Part shown: one piece after another, positions 44,374 through 56,838 of the stretch
Layout of the letters: each line of letters opens with the position of its first letter
Numbering within the stretch: position 1 is the stretch's first letter
Source of the DNA: Euphorbia lathyris
Lineage: Eukaryota; Streptophyta; Magnoliopsida; Malpighiales; Euphorbiaceae
Length of the DNA: 64,000 nucleotides
Direction of reading: 5' to 3'
Assembly (NCBI RefSeq): GCF_963576675.1
Contig: NC_088911.1
Location: forward strand, 77,343,256 to 77,407,255
The notes under the pieces: model-generated
What the model saw: the letters and a program-made list of their open reading frames with translations, nothing else
Told to the model about the DNA's origin: nothing
Databases searched by the model: none
Made by a program: the position numbers and the translations under genes

Positions 44374-47300
44374 ATGTCAGACGGTCTCAAACTTCCTTAT
44401 CAATACCCTCATCTCACAAAAACCAATTATTCAAGTTGGTGTATTCGAATGAAGGCATTACTCGGATGTCAAGATGTCTGGGTATTATCGAAAAAGGCTA
44501 CATAGTCCCAGGCAACGAGGCAGCGTTGTCGCAGACAGAAAAAGATACTCTGCAGAAAAATCGCAAAAGCGATCAAAAGACGCTTACTCTCATCCATCAA
44601 GGTTTGGATGAATTAATGTTCGAGAAAGTAGCCGAAGCTACCACCGCCAAACAAGCGTGGGAAATCCTACGAGTCTCTCTTCAAGGGGAGGAGAAAGTTA
44701 AAAAAAGTTCGTTTACAGATGCTGAGAGGAGAATTTGAGATGATGAGGATGAAAAAGACAGAGGCCATTAGTGATTATTCATCCCGAGTAAAATTTGTCG
44801 TAAATCAGATGCGGCAATATGGAGAAAAAATTGAAGAGTCCAGAATTGTTGAAAAAATTCTGCGATCACTACTACCAAAATTTGATTACGTAGTGGTGGC
44901 TATGGATGAGTCTAGAGACATCAGTGAAATGTCAGTTGACGAAGTTGTAGGGTCATTACAAGCACGCGAGGAGCGGTTTGAGAAACGAAGAGAAGATTCC
45001 GCAGAACAAGTCTTAGCAACGAAGACTGTGTTTAAAAATGGCGAAAGTAGTCAGTCCGGCAGAGGACGCGGAAGAGGTCGAGGAGGAAATGGTAGAGGAC
45101 GAGGACGTGGTAGAAGTCAAGGCAGAAATGAAAACGGCAATAACAACAATGACAGAAGCACTCAATTCACTAGAGGAAGATGAAGAGGCCGAGGACGCGG
45201 TCAAGGAATAGGAAACTGGAGGCCGAATGAAGGACGTGACAAGTCCAACATTCAATGTTACAATTGCTCTAAGTACGGTCACTACACAGTGGAATGTTGG
45301 AGTCCGCCTAAGGAGGTAGAGGAGACTGCCAATAATATTCAAGATGAGGAAGTAACTGGCACAGTGTTACTTACCTACGAAGGTGAAGAAAATCGCGAAA
45401 ATAATATATGGTATCTTGACAATGCGGCAAGTAACCATATGTGTGGTGACAAAAAGATGTTCGTGGAGCTCTATGAATCCATTCGCGATAATGTTGTATT
45501 TGGAGATTCCTCCAAAGTTCCCATTACATGCAAAGGAACAATTCTTATTCGGCTCAAAAATGGCGCTCACCAGTTTATTGATAATGTTTATTATGTTCCT
45601 AGCATGAAAAACAATATTTTGAGTTTGGGACAGTTACTAGAGAAAAATTATGAAGTTCACATGGTGGATCGGAAACTACTCATGTTGAATGAGAAAAAGG
45701 AGTTGATTGCACGAGTACCAATGGCGAAAAACAGAATGTTCACAATTAACATTCAGACAGACATGACTAAATGTTTGAAAGCTTGTGTGCAAAGTCCCCC
45801 CTGGCTTTGGCATCTACGGTATGGACATCTCAATTTTGGAGGACTGAATCTGTTGGGAGAGAAGCAGATGGTAAACGGATTACCTCAAATTGACCAGCCT
45901 CATCAACTGTGTGAAGGATGTCTTGTTGGAAAACAATTCAGAACCAGTCCATGTCAAGAGCAAAGGCGCCACTTGAGCTAGTTCACACAGACGTGTGTGG
46001 ACCGATCACTCCACAGTCTCTTGGTAAAAATAAATATTTTCTACTTTTCATTGATGATTATAGTAGAAAAACTTGGGTGTATTTTTTGAAGGAAAAAACA
46101 GAAGTTTTTGAGACATTTAAAAAATTCAAAGTCCAAGTGGAGAAAGAAAGTGGTCATTTTATTAAGGCACTGAGATCAGATAGAGGCGGCGAATACATGT
46201 CCATCTCTTTCAAGCAATTTTGTGAACAACATGGAATCCGTCATTTCCTTTCAGTCCCCAGATCACCTCAATAAAATGGCGTAGTAGAAAGAAAGAACAG
46301 AACGATGCTCAACATGGTGAAGAGCATGTTAAAAAGCAAAAATTTACCGAAGGAGTTATGGGCCGAAGCAGTAGATTGTGTTGTCTACCTATTGAACAGA
46401 TCGCCAACTGTCAGTGTTTGGGATCAAACTCCACAAGAAGCATGGAGCGGAATAAAACCCAGTATTTCTCATTTGCGTGTTTTTGGCAGTGTTGCTCATG
46501 TCCATGTACCGGATGAAGAACGCAAGAAGCTAGATGATAAAAGCAAGAAATATTTGTTTGTGGGCTATTCAGAACATTCCAAAGGGTACAAAATGTTCGA
46601 TCCTCAGACTCAGAAAATCATCATCAGTAGAGATGTCACCATTGATGAAGAAGCAGTTTGGGACTGGACCGGTGAAAAAGAAAATAGCTACAGTTTTTAT
46701 CCTTTCATGGATGAAGACAATGATCAGGAAGAACCAGCCACAGTCGCAGCCACAACACCAGTAACCAGTTCGACATCAGTAAGCTCATCCAGTTCGAGTT
46801 TATCCTCGAGTGATGAAAGAAGTTCAGATGAACATCCGCCCGGAAAGCCAAAAAAATTCATACCTATTAAAGATGTTTATGATGTAACAAGAAATCTCAA
46901 TGATGAATTAACTCTTTATTGTCATTTTGTTAATGATGAACCAACAGATCCAGAAGAAGCAATGAAAGATGAAAAATGGAGAAAAGCCATGGAAGAAGAG
47001 ATTCATTCGATTGAGAAAAATAAAACATGGGAGCTGACATCACTTCCGGTCGGTCAAAAACCCATTGGAGTTAAATGGGTGTTCAAAGCAAAGAAAGATG
47101 CAAACGGTGAAATTGTCCGGCATAAAGCAAGATTGGTGGCAAAAGGGTTCAGTCAACGACCCGGAATTGACCACAATGAAGTTTTTTCTCCTGTTGCCAG
47201 AAGGGAGAGTATCAGACTGATAATTTCTGTAGCTGCTCAACACGGGTGTAGAATCCATCAAATGGACGTGAAATCCGCATTTCTCAACAGATATCTAGAA

Positions 47301-48464
47301 GAGGAAATTTATATCCAGCAACCACCTGGGTATATTGTGAAAGGTCAAGAAAATAAAGTGCTAAAATTTAAAAAGGCACTTTATAGTCTTAAGCAAGTAC
47401 CACGAGCCTGGAACAGTCGCATTGACAAATATTTTCAAGAAAATGGTTTTGTCAAATGCCCACATGAATATGCCCTGTATGCAAAGGTGAAAAATGGAGA
47501 TATGTTACTTGTTTGTTTGTATGTGGATGATCTCATTTTTACAGGGAACAATCCTAAGATGTTTGAAGAGTTCAAGAAGACAATGGCTCGTGAGTTCGAA
47601 ATGACTGACATTGGTCTAATGTCATATTATCTTGGCATTGAAGTGAAGCAGAATGACAACGGAATTTTTATTTCTCAAAGTGGTTTTGCAAAGGAGATAT
47701 TAAAGAAGTTCAAGATGGAAAATTGTAATTCCGTCAGCACGCCAGTAGAATGTGGAATCAAGTTGACAAAAGATGAAGGTGGAGACAGAGTCAACTCGAC
47801 ATTATTCCGAAGCTTGGTCGGAAGTCTCGGATACTTGACATGTACGAGACCGGATATTCTCTATGCAGTCGGCTTAGTAAGTCGATACATGGAAGCCCCA
47901 ACGGTGTCACATTGGAACGCAGCAAAAAGAATTCTCCGTTACGTGAAAGGTACAACTAATTTGGGATTACTTTATTTAAAAACTGACGATTTCAAATTAG
48001 TTGGATACTGTGATAGTGATTGGGCTGGTGACAAGGATGACCGAAAAAGTACAACTGGTTTTGTATTTTTTCTGGGTGATACTGCATTTACGTGGAGTTC
48101 GAAGAAGCAGGCGATTGTGACGTTGTCAACCTGCGAAGCTGAATATATTGCTGCAACCTCATGTGTGTGTCATGCGATTTGGCTCCGAAAACTGCTAGAA
48201 GAATTTCAGATGACCCAAAATGATCCGACGGAGATTTTTATTGATAATAAATCTGCATTGGCATTAGCAAAAAATCATGTGTTTCATAATCGGAGTAAAC
48301 ACATTGACACGAGGTATCATTTTATTCGGGAGTGCATTGAGCAAAAGGAGGTGACACTGAAGTACGTGAAAACGGAAGATCAGATTGCAGATATTTTTAC
48401 AAAGCCGTTAAAATACGATGTGTTCAGTCAATTGAGAGTTCTATTGGGAGTTACGGAAAATTAA
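44374..48464 (+). pseudogene. Copia C gag-pol polyprotein with five breaks
   Basis: It starts at ATG 44374 (MSDGLKLPYQYPHL, YSSWCIRMKALLGC). Gag is followed by an RG-rich tract and a CCHC knuckle (CYNCSKYGHYTVEC, near 45258). Protease has WYLDNAASNHMCGD (active-site triplet DNA in place of the usual DSG/DTG-like form; Copia often has DSGAS). Integrase shows [16 protein letters not shown] and NGVVERKNRT, RT has MDVKSAFLN and YVDDLIFTGN, and RNase H has GYCDSDWAGD, STCEAEY, DNKSALALA and DIFTKPL. Breaks are frameshifts near 44485, 44700 and 45940, and stops at 45181 (TGA in the RG tract) and 46272 (TAA before NGVVERK). From 46305 to the end, 719 codons are open. It would produce particles and cDNA if whole; this copy cannot. 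Confidence 0.93.
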
Positions 48465-48477
48465 GTTTAAGGGGGTA

Positions 48478-48820
48478 TGTTAAAAATTAAACTTAATTTA
48501 TTATATAAAATAAATAAATAAATAAATAAAATGAAATCAATAATGTGATTTGAAGAAAAAAAAATCAATGGTCAAAAGTCAAAAAAAAAAAGATAAAGAT
48601 AAGAGATAAGGAATTAATTATGTATGGGTTGGTTTGAATGGGTTGATTTTATTTTGATTTTTTGTATGCTTGTAACCTTTATAAGAGGGTTTGTGGATTG
48701 TAATTTTAATTGAATAAGTTGTGAAGGCAAGTGGCATTGTGTCCAATGGAATAATTTGTTCCCAAAAAATCAAAAAGATAGTCATTCTAAATTTCATTTC
48801 TAGTCCCTTTAATTTCAACA
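48478..48820 (+). repeat. Copia C 3' LTR (343 bp)
   Basis: It follows the polypurine tract directly and matches the 5' LTR throughout, with a shorter (aaat)n run. Confidence 0.95.
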
Positions 48821-49181
48821 AAGACGTCTAAATAATGGTAACCCTAAGCACGGATCCAGGATTTGTAATTAGTGGGGGCAAACCAAATATGTAGTATAAA
48901 ACAAAAAATTAAAAAAAATCAATAATAATATAAAAAAATTAGGACAATTTTTCAATTTCGAACATTTAAATAGTCCAAACGAATGAACAATGATTAGAGG
49001 GAAACAATGAAAGATGACTGAGATATTTATAATTAGCTATTTTGTTAATAAAAAATTTGAGTATAGACAATTATAATTAAGCATGAGTTAAATTTTAATA
49101 AGTTGACAACTAAGACCTGACCTCGGCCTTTATCAGCATTAGCATTAGTTCAATTTATTTATTTATTTTTTGTTCCTAACA

Positions 49182-49672
49182 GGCTTAGTACATTATTTGT
49201 CCTGTGAAATTGTCCAAAAAGTTTGATTATCCCTAAATTTTTAAAGTGTTTTGGTAGCCTTTCAATTTATATAAAATATTCAGTTAACCCCTAAACTTAT
49301 ATAAAAGGTAATAAATTAATCACTCGATTGCAAAGGAAAGTAAATTAAACATGAAAGATGTATTGCATGAGTCTAAAAAAAAGTAAAATGATCAATATCA
49401 GGATATGCGGTTCTAATATTAGAGAATACATGTTTTATAATTGAGAAAGTAATAACTTTCATTTTAATCTATTCTTGAATTATGTAACAACATCCTAAGA
49501 CGCGTGTAATACATATTCCACATCAGTGATCAATTAATTATATTTTACATAAGTTCAGAGTGCTAATTAAATAATTTATGCAAATTGAGGGAGTATCGAG
49601 ATATTTTGAAAATTTAGAGCGTCAATCGAACTTTTTGGATAAGTTAAGGGATAAATGATATATTAAACATCC
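49182..49672. mobile_element. MITE with long inverted ends
   Basis: The left end ggcttagtacattatttgtc ... ccaaaaagtttgatt and the right end, inverted, ggatgtttaatatatcattt ... ccaaaaagttcgatt match over about 80 bases with scattered differences. The body is AT-rich and non-coding. Confidence 0.7.
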
Positions 49673-49784
49673 TAATAAGAATATTATTAAGTAAATAAAC
49701 AAAGCATAATTTCTATCATTATCTTTCTTTTTTGTTCTTTTTTATTTTTGATGGATTTTCTATTTTGTTCCTAATAATAATAGG

Positions 49785-50036
49785 CAAATGATATATACAA
49801 CCCTTAGGGTTGTATATAAACATTAATTATTCACATATATAACAATAAAAAAGAGAATTTTAATTCTAAAATAAGTATTTATTTGTATTGGAAATATAAC
49901 AATCTATTATGAATATATGCATTTAAATATTTAAGCATTTAAGTATCAATAAATTTTATGTATTGAAAAACTAAATAAACACTAATAATAAGAATTTTTT
50001 GGATTTTATTTACAGCCCTAAGGGCTGTAAATATCG
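49785..50036. mobile_element. Small MITE with palindromic termini
   Basis: The ends are acaacccttagggttgta (49788-49805) and acagccctaagggctgta (50012-50029), each itself a palindrome. Read inward, gggttgtatataaa and the inverted gggctgtaaataaa form the terminal inverted repeat, with TTA/TAA at the outer edges. This resembles Tourist/PIF-type MITEs, but the flanks are not identical. Confidence 0.5.
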
Positions 50037-50698
50037 TAACCCATAATAATATTATACGGTAAATAATAAAAAGAAAAAGTCAGAAAATTGGGTTGATGTT
50101 ATTAATGCGATTTTGTGGAAGTCGAGCCTTTCTCCCAGCTTTTGCATTTGCAGACCAGAGTTAACAACTTATTCTTATTTAAATCTAGTAAAAAATATAT
50201 TTGGATCTTATTTTTTTTTTTTACTTTTTGAGTTGCAAAATGACGCCGTTCCATTTAATTCCACTTAATGGAACGGCCTCGTTTTGTAAAAGTGAAAGAA
50301 CAAAACCAGTTAAAGCTAAATTTCTTCATCTTCAACCTAAGAAAAGGAGCTCGCACAACAATGGAGGACTGTACAAACTTTAAATATCAAAAATTTAATA
50401 TATGGGGGTTTACATATTTATAGATCTCAGTGGGGGCAAGTGCCCCCATTGCCCCCACTGTAGATTCGCCCCTGACTGTAAGGTCTAATTTACCTTATGG
50501 TTATTGAGTTGGCCATCAAGAGTAAATTTCAAGTACATAAATTCCACTTGAAATCTTTTTGCATTGATAAATTAAAATCAAAAGGTTGCGAAGTAGAGAC
50601 AAAAACTTTTGTTCTTATAGAAAAAATGAAGAAACTATTCATGAGGACATCTCTTCGGTAAATCCAGGCTCAAACAGAGAGGTGGTAATAGTACTACA
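50037..50698. other. AT-rich spacer before the second SIRE element
   Basis: Nothing coding is seen. A small palindrome, ccgttccatt ... aatggaacgg, lies at 50248-50277. The plus frame at 50201-50383 is not recognisable. Confidence 0.5.
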
Positions 50699-52043
50699 TG
50701 TTGAAACACCTTTGCACAGGATTTTGATTTGACAAAATTAATTAAGTGAAATTAAATATTCTACAACACACTAAGTTTAAATGCTTTGATTTATTGTTAC
50801 TAATGTGTTTGTTCAATGTTGAGTTTATAATTTATTATAAGAAATAAAGATCATAAGGCTCAAGCCCTATATGGAAGTCAAGGCCCAAGTCAAACAAGCC
50901 CAAGATCACTCAGCCCGCGTATTTCAAAACGCTGCCGTTGAAGTGATGAAACGCATGCTGAGCAAAGAAGGATCCAGAAGATCCACGTAGACAACTTCGG
51001 CTAGAAGCTGCTGAGCTGTCTCGACAAAACGTACAAGACAGTCGCTGACCACAAGACAGCCTCCAGACAAAGTATTTCCTCTTTTAGTAAAGATCAGAAG
51101 ACGCAGCAAGCTGTCTGGTTGACGTTACCTAAAATGGATGAACATACTGTCACACTGACCGAAGAACAGAAGATGCTGGAATCTGATTGGCCAAGAGAAC
51201 TGCTGACAGACTGAGTGAAAACGACCTGTAGCCGTTTCCCTCCAACGGTTATTTCGAAATTCGAAATAACCAGAAGCTCTCTATAAATAGAGCATTCAAA
51301 ATCCACATTCAATAGAGAACTTTGAGCTAAAGCCGTTACGCTGACCAAACGTGTATAAAAGTTCTCCATCAAAAGCAAAGCAAATTCTTACACTACAAGC
51401 TTATTCATTTGTGTAAAAGTCTAGAGTGATTGACCTCAATCATCTAAGGTGTTCTAGCAATTGTTGTTTAGGACAAATCTTAATCATTTCTAGGAATAGA
51501 AAGGAGAAGCTAAGTACTCGGTTTTAGTACTTAGTGAATTAGAATAGAAGTGAGTAGAGGTATAGAGGAAGGTACTCTTGTTATACTCAGCTTCTGACTT
51601 GTAAAGAGTTTTCGAGTCTCTACCTTTAAAGAGCTCAGTAGTGAATTGGAAATCTCGGAACGTGTTCCAGGGACAGGACGTAGGCTTAGAAGAAGCCGAA
51701 CCTGGATAACTCCGCTGAGTGAAGTATTTCTAACCCTTAACTCCTTAATATATTGCTTGCTTAAAACAAACTAAAATTGACCAAGTAAAAGAGGTCAAGC
51801 TGAGTTGTGCGCTACCAACGAGTTAGTTCAGGAATAGACTCTAAGTGTTATTTCCTGACCTAAGCAACGAAGCTGACCTAGTCACTAGTTGACTAAGCCA
51901 GTGTCTTGCTGATTGCTAAGTGCCGCTGTTACATAATCTTTTCTCAAAGGAAAGAAATCTGCCCTAATCATTTTAAAAAGGTAAAATAGTTCCTAACCCC
52001 CCCCCCCTTGGAACTATATTTGCAACCTTACAAGGGACCAACA
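50699..52043 (+). repeat. Second SIRE 5' LTR (1345 bp)
   Basis: It starts TGTTGAAACACC and ends gggaccaaca, like the other SIRE LTRs, but its body differs strongly from those at 5963 and 32590, so it is another subfamily. The TATA box CTATAAATAG is at 51281-51290. A C-run at 52000-52009 precedes the end. Confidence 0.93.
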
Positions 52044-52045
52044 AG

Positions 52046-52057
52046 TGGTATCAGAGC
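52046..52057 (+). promoter_or_regulatory. SIRE primer binding site
   Basis: TGGTATCAGAGC, two bases after the LTR, is complementary in form to initiator methionine tRNA. Confidence 0.9.
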
Positions 52058-52105
52058 TTAAAAGCTCATTACTAAAGGTCTAACAACCTTGAGTTGATCC
52101 ATACC

Positions 52106-53860
52106 ATGGGTGAAAACAGCACTCGGTTTCTCCCTGGAAACCAGACAACTCATATATTACCTAAGGGGCTGTCCATTACTAGGCCTCCCCTATTCTTCGG
52201 GTCAAACTATACCTTTTGGAAGAATAGGATGAAGAACTTCATTCAAGCTACAAACATGAGTGCCTGGCTATCTATAGTCCAAGGCCCGTTTGTACCTATG
52301 AAAGTTGTTGCTGGCCAGTCAGTTGTTAAAGCTGAGATTGAATGGACAAAGGATGATCTCAAGAAGCTTCAAAACCATGCTTCGGCTATCAATATGCTTT
52401 ACTGTGCGCTCGATGCTGCAGAATATAACAAAATCTCAGGTTGTGAGTCGGCACAAGAGATCTGGAAGAAGCTGGAAGTCACCTACGAGGGAACAAACAA
52501 AGTAAAGGAATCCAAGGTGAATCAGCAGATGAGACTGTACGAGCTGTTCGAGATGAACAATGATGAGGGCATTTCAGACATGAACGCAAGGTTCACCAAC
52601 ATCATTAATGAGCTCAAGAGACTTGGGAAAATCTTCACTGAGGAAGAACAAGTCAAAAAGATACTCAGGAGTCTTCCAAAAGACTGGCAAGCAAAGAAGA
52701 CAGCAGTTGAGGAAGCTCAGGATTTAACCACCTACAAATATGACGAACTCATCGGTTCATTGCTGACCCATGAGATATCCATGAAAAACTTTGAGGTGAA
52801 GGAAAAATCTGATGACAAGAAGCAGAAGTCACTTGTCATGAAGGCTGACTCCACTGACGGGAGTTCAACTGATGATGAGGAGATGGCCATGTTCACAAGA
52901 AAGATGAAGAGGCTGTTCAGGAAGAATGACAAATATTCTAAAAAGCCTTACAAAAGGTTTGATAAGTATAAGGCTGACTCAAGCGACAGCAAATACAGAA
53001 AGGACAGCTCAAAGCCCATTACATGCTTTGAGTGCCATCAAACCGGACACATCAAGTCAAGCTGCCCAACTCTGGGGAATGACAAAAAGAATGGGAAGAA
53101 GGCAATGGTGGCAACATGGAGTGACAGTGATGATTCTTCATCAACTGAAGTTGAGGCCACAGAGTCAGCAAAGATATGTTTCATGGCTGACGAACTTGCT
53201 GAACCATGTATTTCTGAGCATGCTGACCAATCTGATGAGTCAGATAATGAAAAGCAATCTAATGAGGTAATCTCACTCTCTCAACTCAGAAATGAAATGG
53301 GTAATGCCCTGAGTGATCTTTATACACTTGTCAAAAAGTGTAACAAGAAGATTAAGTCACTCAGCCGGCGCTGTGATGAGGTGGAAGAGGTCAAACTGAG
53401 TGACCTCAGATACCTTCTTCAAGACAACTCAGTTTTACATGAAAATATGAAAACCATTCATGAGTCTGTCTCTGAAGTCTAGTCGGTTTCCAAGAAACTG
53501 AGGAAGGATGTCACAACCATTCAGAACCAATTAAAGGTTCCAAACAAAAACAATTTTCCTCTGAGAACTCAGTATCAAGGTACTCAGTACCAAGGTACTC
53601 AGCAGAGTCGAAATCCCCAGCGAAGAGTCCAGTGTGACTTTTGTGGGAAGTTAGGACACACCACTAAGGTGTGCAGGCACGCTCAGCACTGGGGTGCTGA
53701 CAAGTCAGTAAAGAATCCTAAACAGAAAGTCAGTTGTGACTTCTGTGGAAAAAGTGGCCATACTATCAATATATGTCGCCACAAAATAAAATATGATGCT
53801 TTACCTGTTGAACCTAACAAGTCAGGACCCAAAAAGAATTGGGTACCTAAAGGAAACTGA
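52106..53860 (+). pseudogene. SIRE gag, one premature stop
   Basis: It starts at ATG 52106 (MGENSTRFLPGNQTTH). It contains the Copia gag signature (FGSNYTFWKNRMKNFIQ, AQEIWKKLEVTYEGTNKVKE, ILRSLPKDWQAKKTAV) and three CCHC knuckles: CFECHQTGHIKSSC, CDFCGKLGHTTKVC and CDFCGKSGHTINIC. A stop (TAG, 53480-53482) separates the first knuckle from the other two, but the frame is the same, ending at TGA 53858-53860 after WVPKGN. Pol follows in another frame from about 53866. The protein would form the particle shell and bind RNA. Confidence 0.88.
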
Positions 53861-53865
53861 TCACA

Positions 53866-56111
53866 ATGCAGGTAAGCCTGAGATGTGCCGAGAAGTCAAA
53901 AATGTGGTATATTGACAGCGCATGCTCAAGGCATATGACGGGTGATGAAACTCAATTCATCACGTTTGAACGTAAACGAGGAGGAAGCGTAAGTTTTGGA
54001 GACAACAGAAAGGGTAAGATAGTAGGATCAGGCACCGTTGGAGGTAATCCCACTATTGAATCTGTCTCCCTAGTCAGCGGACTCAAATATAACTTACTCA
54101 GCGTAGCTCAGCTATGTGATAATGGGAGAAAAGTTATATTTGATGATACTGGATGTAAAATATATGAGGGAAAAACAAATGAGTTAATCTTAACTGCCCC
54201 TCGGATAGACAATGTCTTCATGCTGAACCTAGAAAAGAAGTTTTCAAAAACTGTATGCTTAGTCACAAAGGAAGAAAATTCCTGGCTATGGCACAGGAGA
54301 CTTGGTCATGTAAGCATGGACCTCTTGGCCAAATTAGCAAGAAAGCAATTGGTTGAGGGACTGCCTGAACTTAAATTTCAAAAAGATCAACTATGTCATG
54401 CTTGCCAAGCTGGAAAACAAACCAAACAATCTTTTCACAGTAAAAACATTGTCTCAACTAAACGTCCGTTAGAATTACTACACTTGGATCTCTTTGGTCC
54501 AGTCCAGCCGCTGAGTCTGGGTGGAAGAAGATTTTCCTTGGTCATTGTAGATGACTTCTCTCGGTATACGTGGGTTATCTTGCTGACCAGCAAGGATGAG
54601 ACCTTTGAGACATTTTCAAACTTGGTTAGAAAATTGAAAATGAGAAAGACCTAAAATTAGCTCATATCCGTAGTGATAACGGTGGAGAATTCAAAAACCA
54701 AAAGTTTGTTGAATTTTGTGAAGCCAGCGGCATTGACCACAACTTCTCTGCTCCTAGAACGCCTCAGCAAAATGGGGTTATTGAAAGGAAGAACAGAACT
54801 CTGGTTGAGATTGCCAGGACAATGCTAGATGAGCATAGGCTTCCAAAGTATTTTTGGGGAGAAGCTGTTAACACAGCATGCTATATTCTGAATAGGGCTC
54901 TAGTTAGACCTATACTTAAGAAAACCCCCTATGAACTTTGGAAAGGACGAAAGCCCAACATTGGATACTTTCGTGCCTTTGGCTGTAGATGTTTTATTTT
55001 AAATACCAAAGATAGCTTAGCCAAATTTGATTCAAAAGCTGATGAGGCTATCTTTCTAGGCTACTCAACAAACAGCAAAGCATACAGAGTTTTTAATAAG
55101 AGAACTCAAGTATTAGAAGAATCTATACATGTGCAATTCGATGAAACTGACCCTGCAGGAAGATACCAGCCGCTGATAGAAGATGAACCAAACTCAGCAC
55201 CTGCTGATCAAGAACCAGCTACTGAGTCCTTCACAAAACGGCTGACCAAGAGTAAGAGTGAACCTAAAATTACTTTCACTAACCCATCTACTTCTGTAGA
55301 GAATGTTGAAACACAAATAGAACAAGACACGAATCTACCCAAGGAGATAAGAGTCCCAAGAGGGCATTCAGAAAATGCAATTCTTGACTCAGCTGGAAAT
55401 ACGCTGATGACAAGGAATCAACTAAGGAAGTATCTCGGCAATGTAGCTTTCGTCTCAGTTCAGGAGCCGAAGAACTTTGCCGAAGCTGAGCATGACGAAT
55501 TCTGGATGAATGCCATGCAAGAGGAACTCAACCAATTCAGGAGGAATAATGTATGGGAGCTAGTGCCACATCCAAGGAGCCAAAAGACCATTGGAACGAG
55601 ATGGGTCTTCAGGAACAAGCTGGATGAACAAGGAAACGTAGTCAGAAACAAGGCAAGACTTGTAGCTCAGGGCTACAGTCAGCAAGAAGGTATTGACTAC
55701 GGTGAGACCTTTGCCCCAGTGGCAAGGCTAGAAGCAATTAGGATTTTATGTGCATATGCATCTTATATGAATTTTAAACTGTTTCAAATGGATGTTAAAA
55801 GTGCATTTCTTAATGGAGTAATAAACGAGGAGGTCTATGTCAATCAGCCTCCAGGGTTTGAGGATTCTAAGTTCCCAAACCACGTTTACAAACTCAAAAA
55901 GGCTCTGTATGGTCTCAAGCAAGCACCACGTGCTTGGTATGAGAGGCTGACCAACTTCTTACTGACTAGAAATTATGTCAGAGGTCAAGCTGATACAACC
56001 TTATTCATTAAGAGAAAGGGTAAAGATACCTTGCTGGCACAAATATATGTAGATGACATCATATTTGGTGCTACTAATGAATCTATGTGCAAGGAATTTA
56101 GCAAGCAATAG
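53866..56111 (+). pseudogene. SIRE protease, integrase and partial RT
   Basis: Protease is seen at WYIDSACSRHMTGD (DSA triplet region). The integrase zinc domain (LWHRRLGHVS ... CHACQAGKQ) and core ([31 protein letters not shown]) follow. A one-base loss near 54632-54645 (GTTAGAAAATTG) breaks the frame. RT resumes with [41 protein letters not shown] and YVDD near 56048, then stops at KEFSKQ (TAG 56109-56111) where sequence passes into the LTR. RNase H is absent, so it is not functional. Confidence 0.92.
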
Positions 56112-56838
56112 AGAACTTTGAGCTAAAGCCGTTACGCTGACCAAATGTGTATAAAAGTTCTCCATCAAAAGCAAAGCAAATTCTTACACTACAAGCTTAT
56201 TCATTTGTGTAAAAGTCTAGAGTGATTGATCCTCAATCATCTAAGGTGTTCTAGCAATTGTTGTTTAGGACAAATCTTAATCATTTCTAGGAATAGAAAG
56301 GAGAAGCTAAGTACTCGGTTTTAGTACTTAGTGAATTAGAATAGAAGTGAGTAGAGGTATAGAGGAAGGTACTCTTGTTATACTCAGCTTCTGACTTGTA
56401 AAGGGTTTTCGAGTCTCTACCTTTAAAGAGCTCAGTAGTGAATTGGAAATCTCGGAACGTGTTCCGGGGACAGGACGTAGGCTTAGAAGAAGCCGAACCT
56501 GGATAACTCCGCTGAGTGAAGTATTTCTAACCCTTAACTCCTTAATATATTGCTTGCTTAAAACAAACTAAAACTGACCAACTAAAAGAGGTCAAGCTGA
56601 GTTGTGCGCTACCAACGAGTTAGTTCAGGAATAGACTCTAAGTGCTATTTCCTGACCTAAGCAACGAAGCTGACCTAGTCACTAGTTGACTAAGCCAGTG
56701 TCTTGCTGATTGCTAAGTGCCGCTGTTACATAATCTTTTCTCAAAGGAAAGAAATCTGCCCTAATCATTTTAAAAAGGTAAAATAGTTCCTAACCCCCCC
56801 CCTTGGAACTATATTTGCAACCTTACAAGGGACCAACA
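56106..56838 (+). repeat. Second SIRE 3' LTR, truncated at its 5' side
   Basis: It matches 51310-52043 with few differences (for example accaaatg for accaaacg) and ends gggaccaaca. The RT and LTR share only the bases ca at the joint. Confidence 0.93.

Larger units (their letters stand above)
43962..48820 (+). mobile_element. Copia element (family C) with short LTRs, full length
   Basis: The 5' LTR 43962-44314 and the 3' LTR 48478-48820 both start TGTTAAAAATTAAAC and end TTTCAACA. They are flanked by a perfect 5-bp duplication, aagac (43957-43961 and 48821-48825). The LTRs differ mainly in short A/T-run lengths plus a handful of substitutions, so the insertion is fairly recent. A primer site (44318) and a polypurine tract (agtttaagggggta, 48464-48477) frame a complete gag-pol with several disabling mutations. 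It sits 138 bases after the dioxygenase stop in the same orientation. Confidence 0.96.
48849..50474. mobile_element. Possible non-autonomous DNA element with ggggca ends
   Basis: The left edge reads cacggatccagg ... agtgggggca and the right edge, inverted, reads aggggcgaatct ... agtgggggca, giving imperfect inverted ends around a 1.6 kb AT-rich body. The right edge also holds its own small palindrome (agtgggggcaagtgcccccatt). No clear target duplication was found, only taag on both sides. There is no coding content. Two smaller MITEs lie inside. Confidence 0.35.
50699..56838 (+). mobile_element. Second SIRE-type Copia element with internal deletion
   Basis: The 5' LTR (50699-52043) and a truncated 3' LTR (about 56106-56838) are flanked by a perfect 5-bp duplication, ctaca (50694-50698 and 56839-56843). 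Inside are a primer site, gag, protease, integrase and the first part of RT. The element then jumps from RT (CKEFSKQ) straight into the middle of the 3' LTR at 56106, losing the rest of RT, RNase H, any env-like ORF, the polypurine tract and the first ~610 bases of the LTR. Confidence 0.95.

Noticed and set aside
45013..45342. Minus frame rich in serine
   Set aside because: Antisense of the RG-rich gag tract of Copia C.
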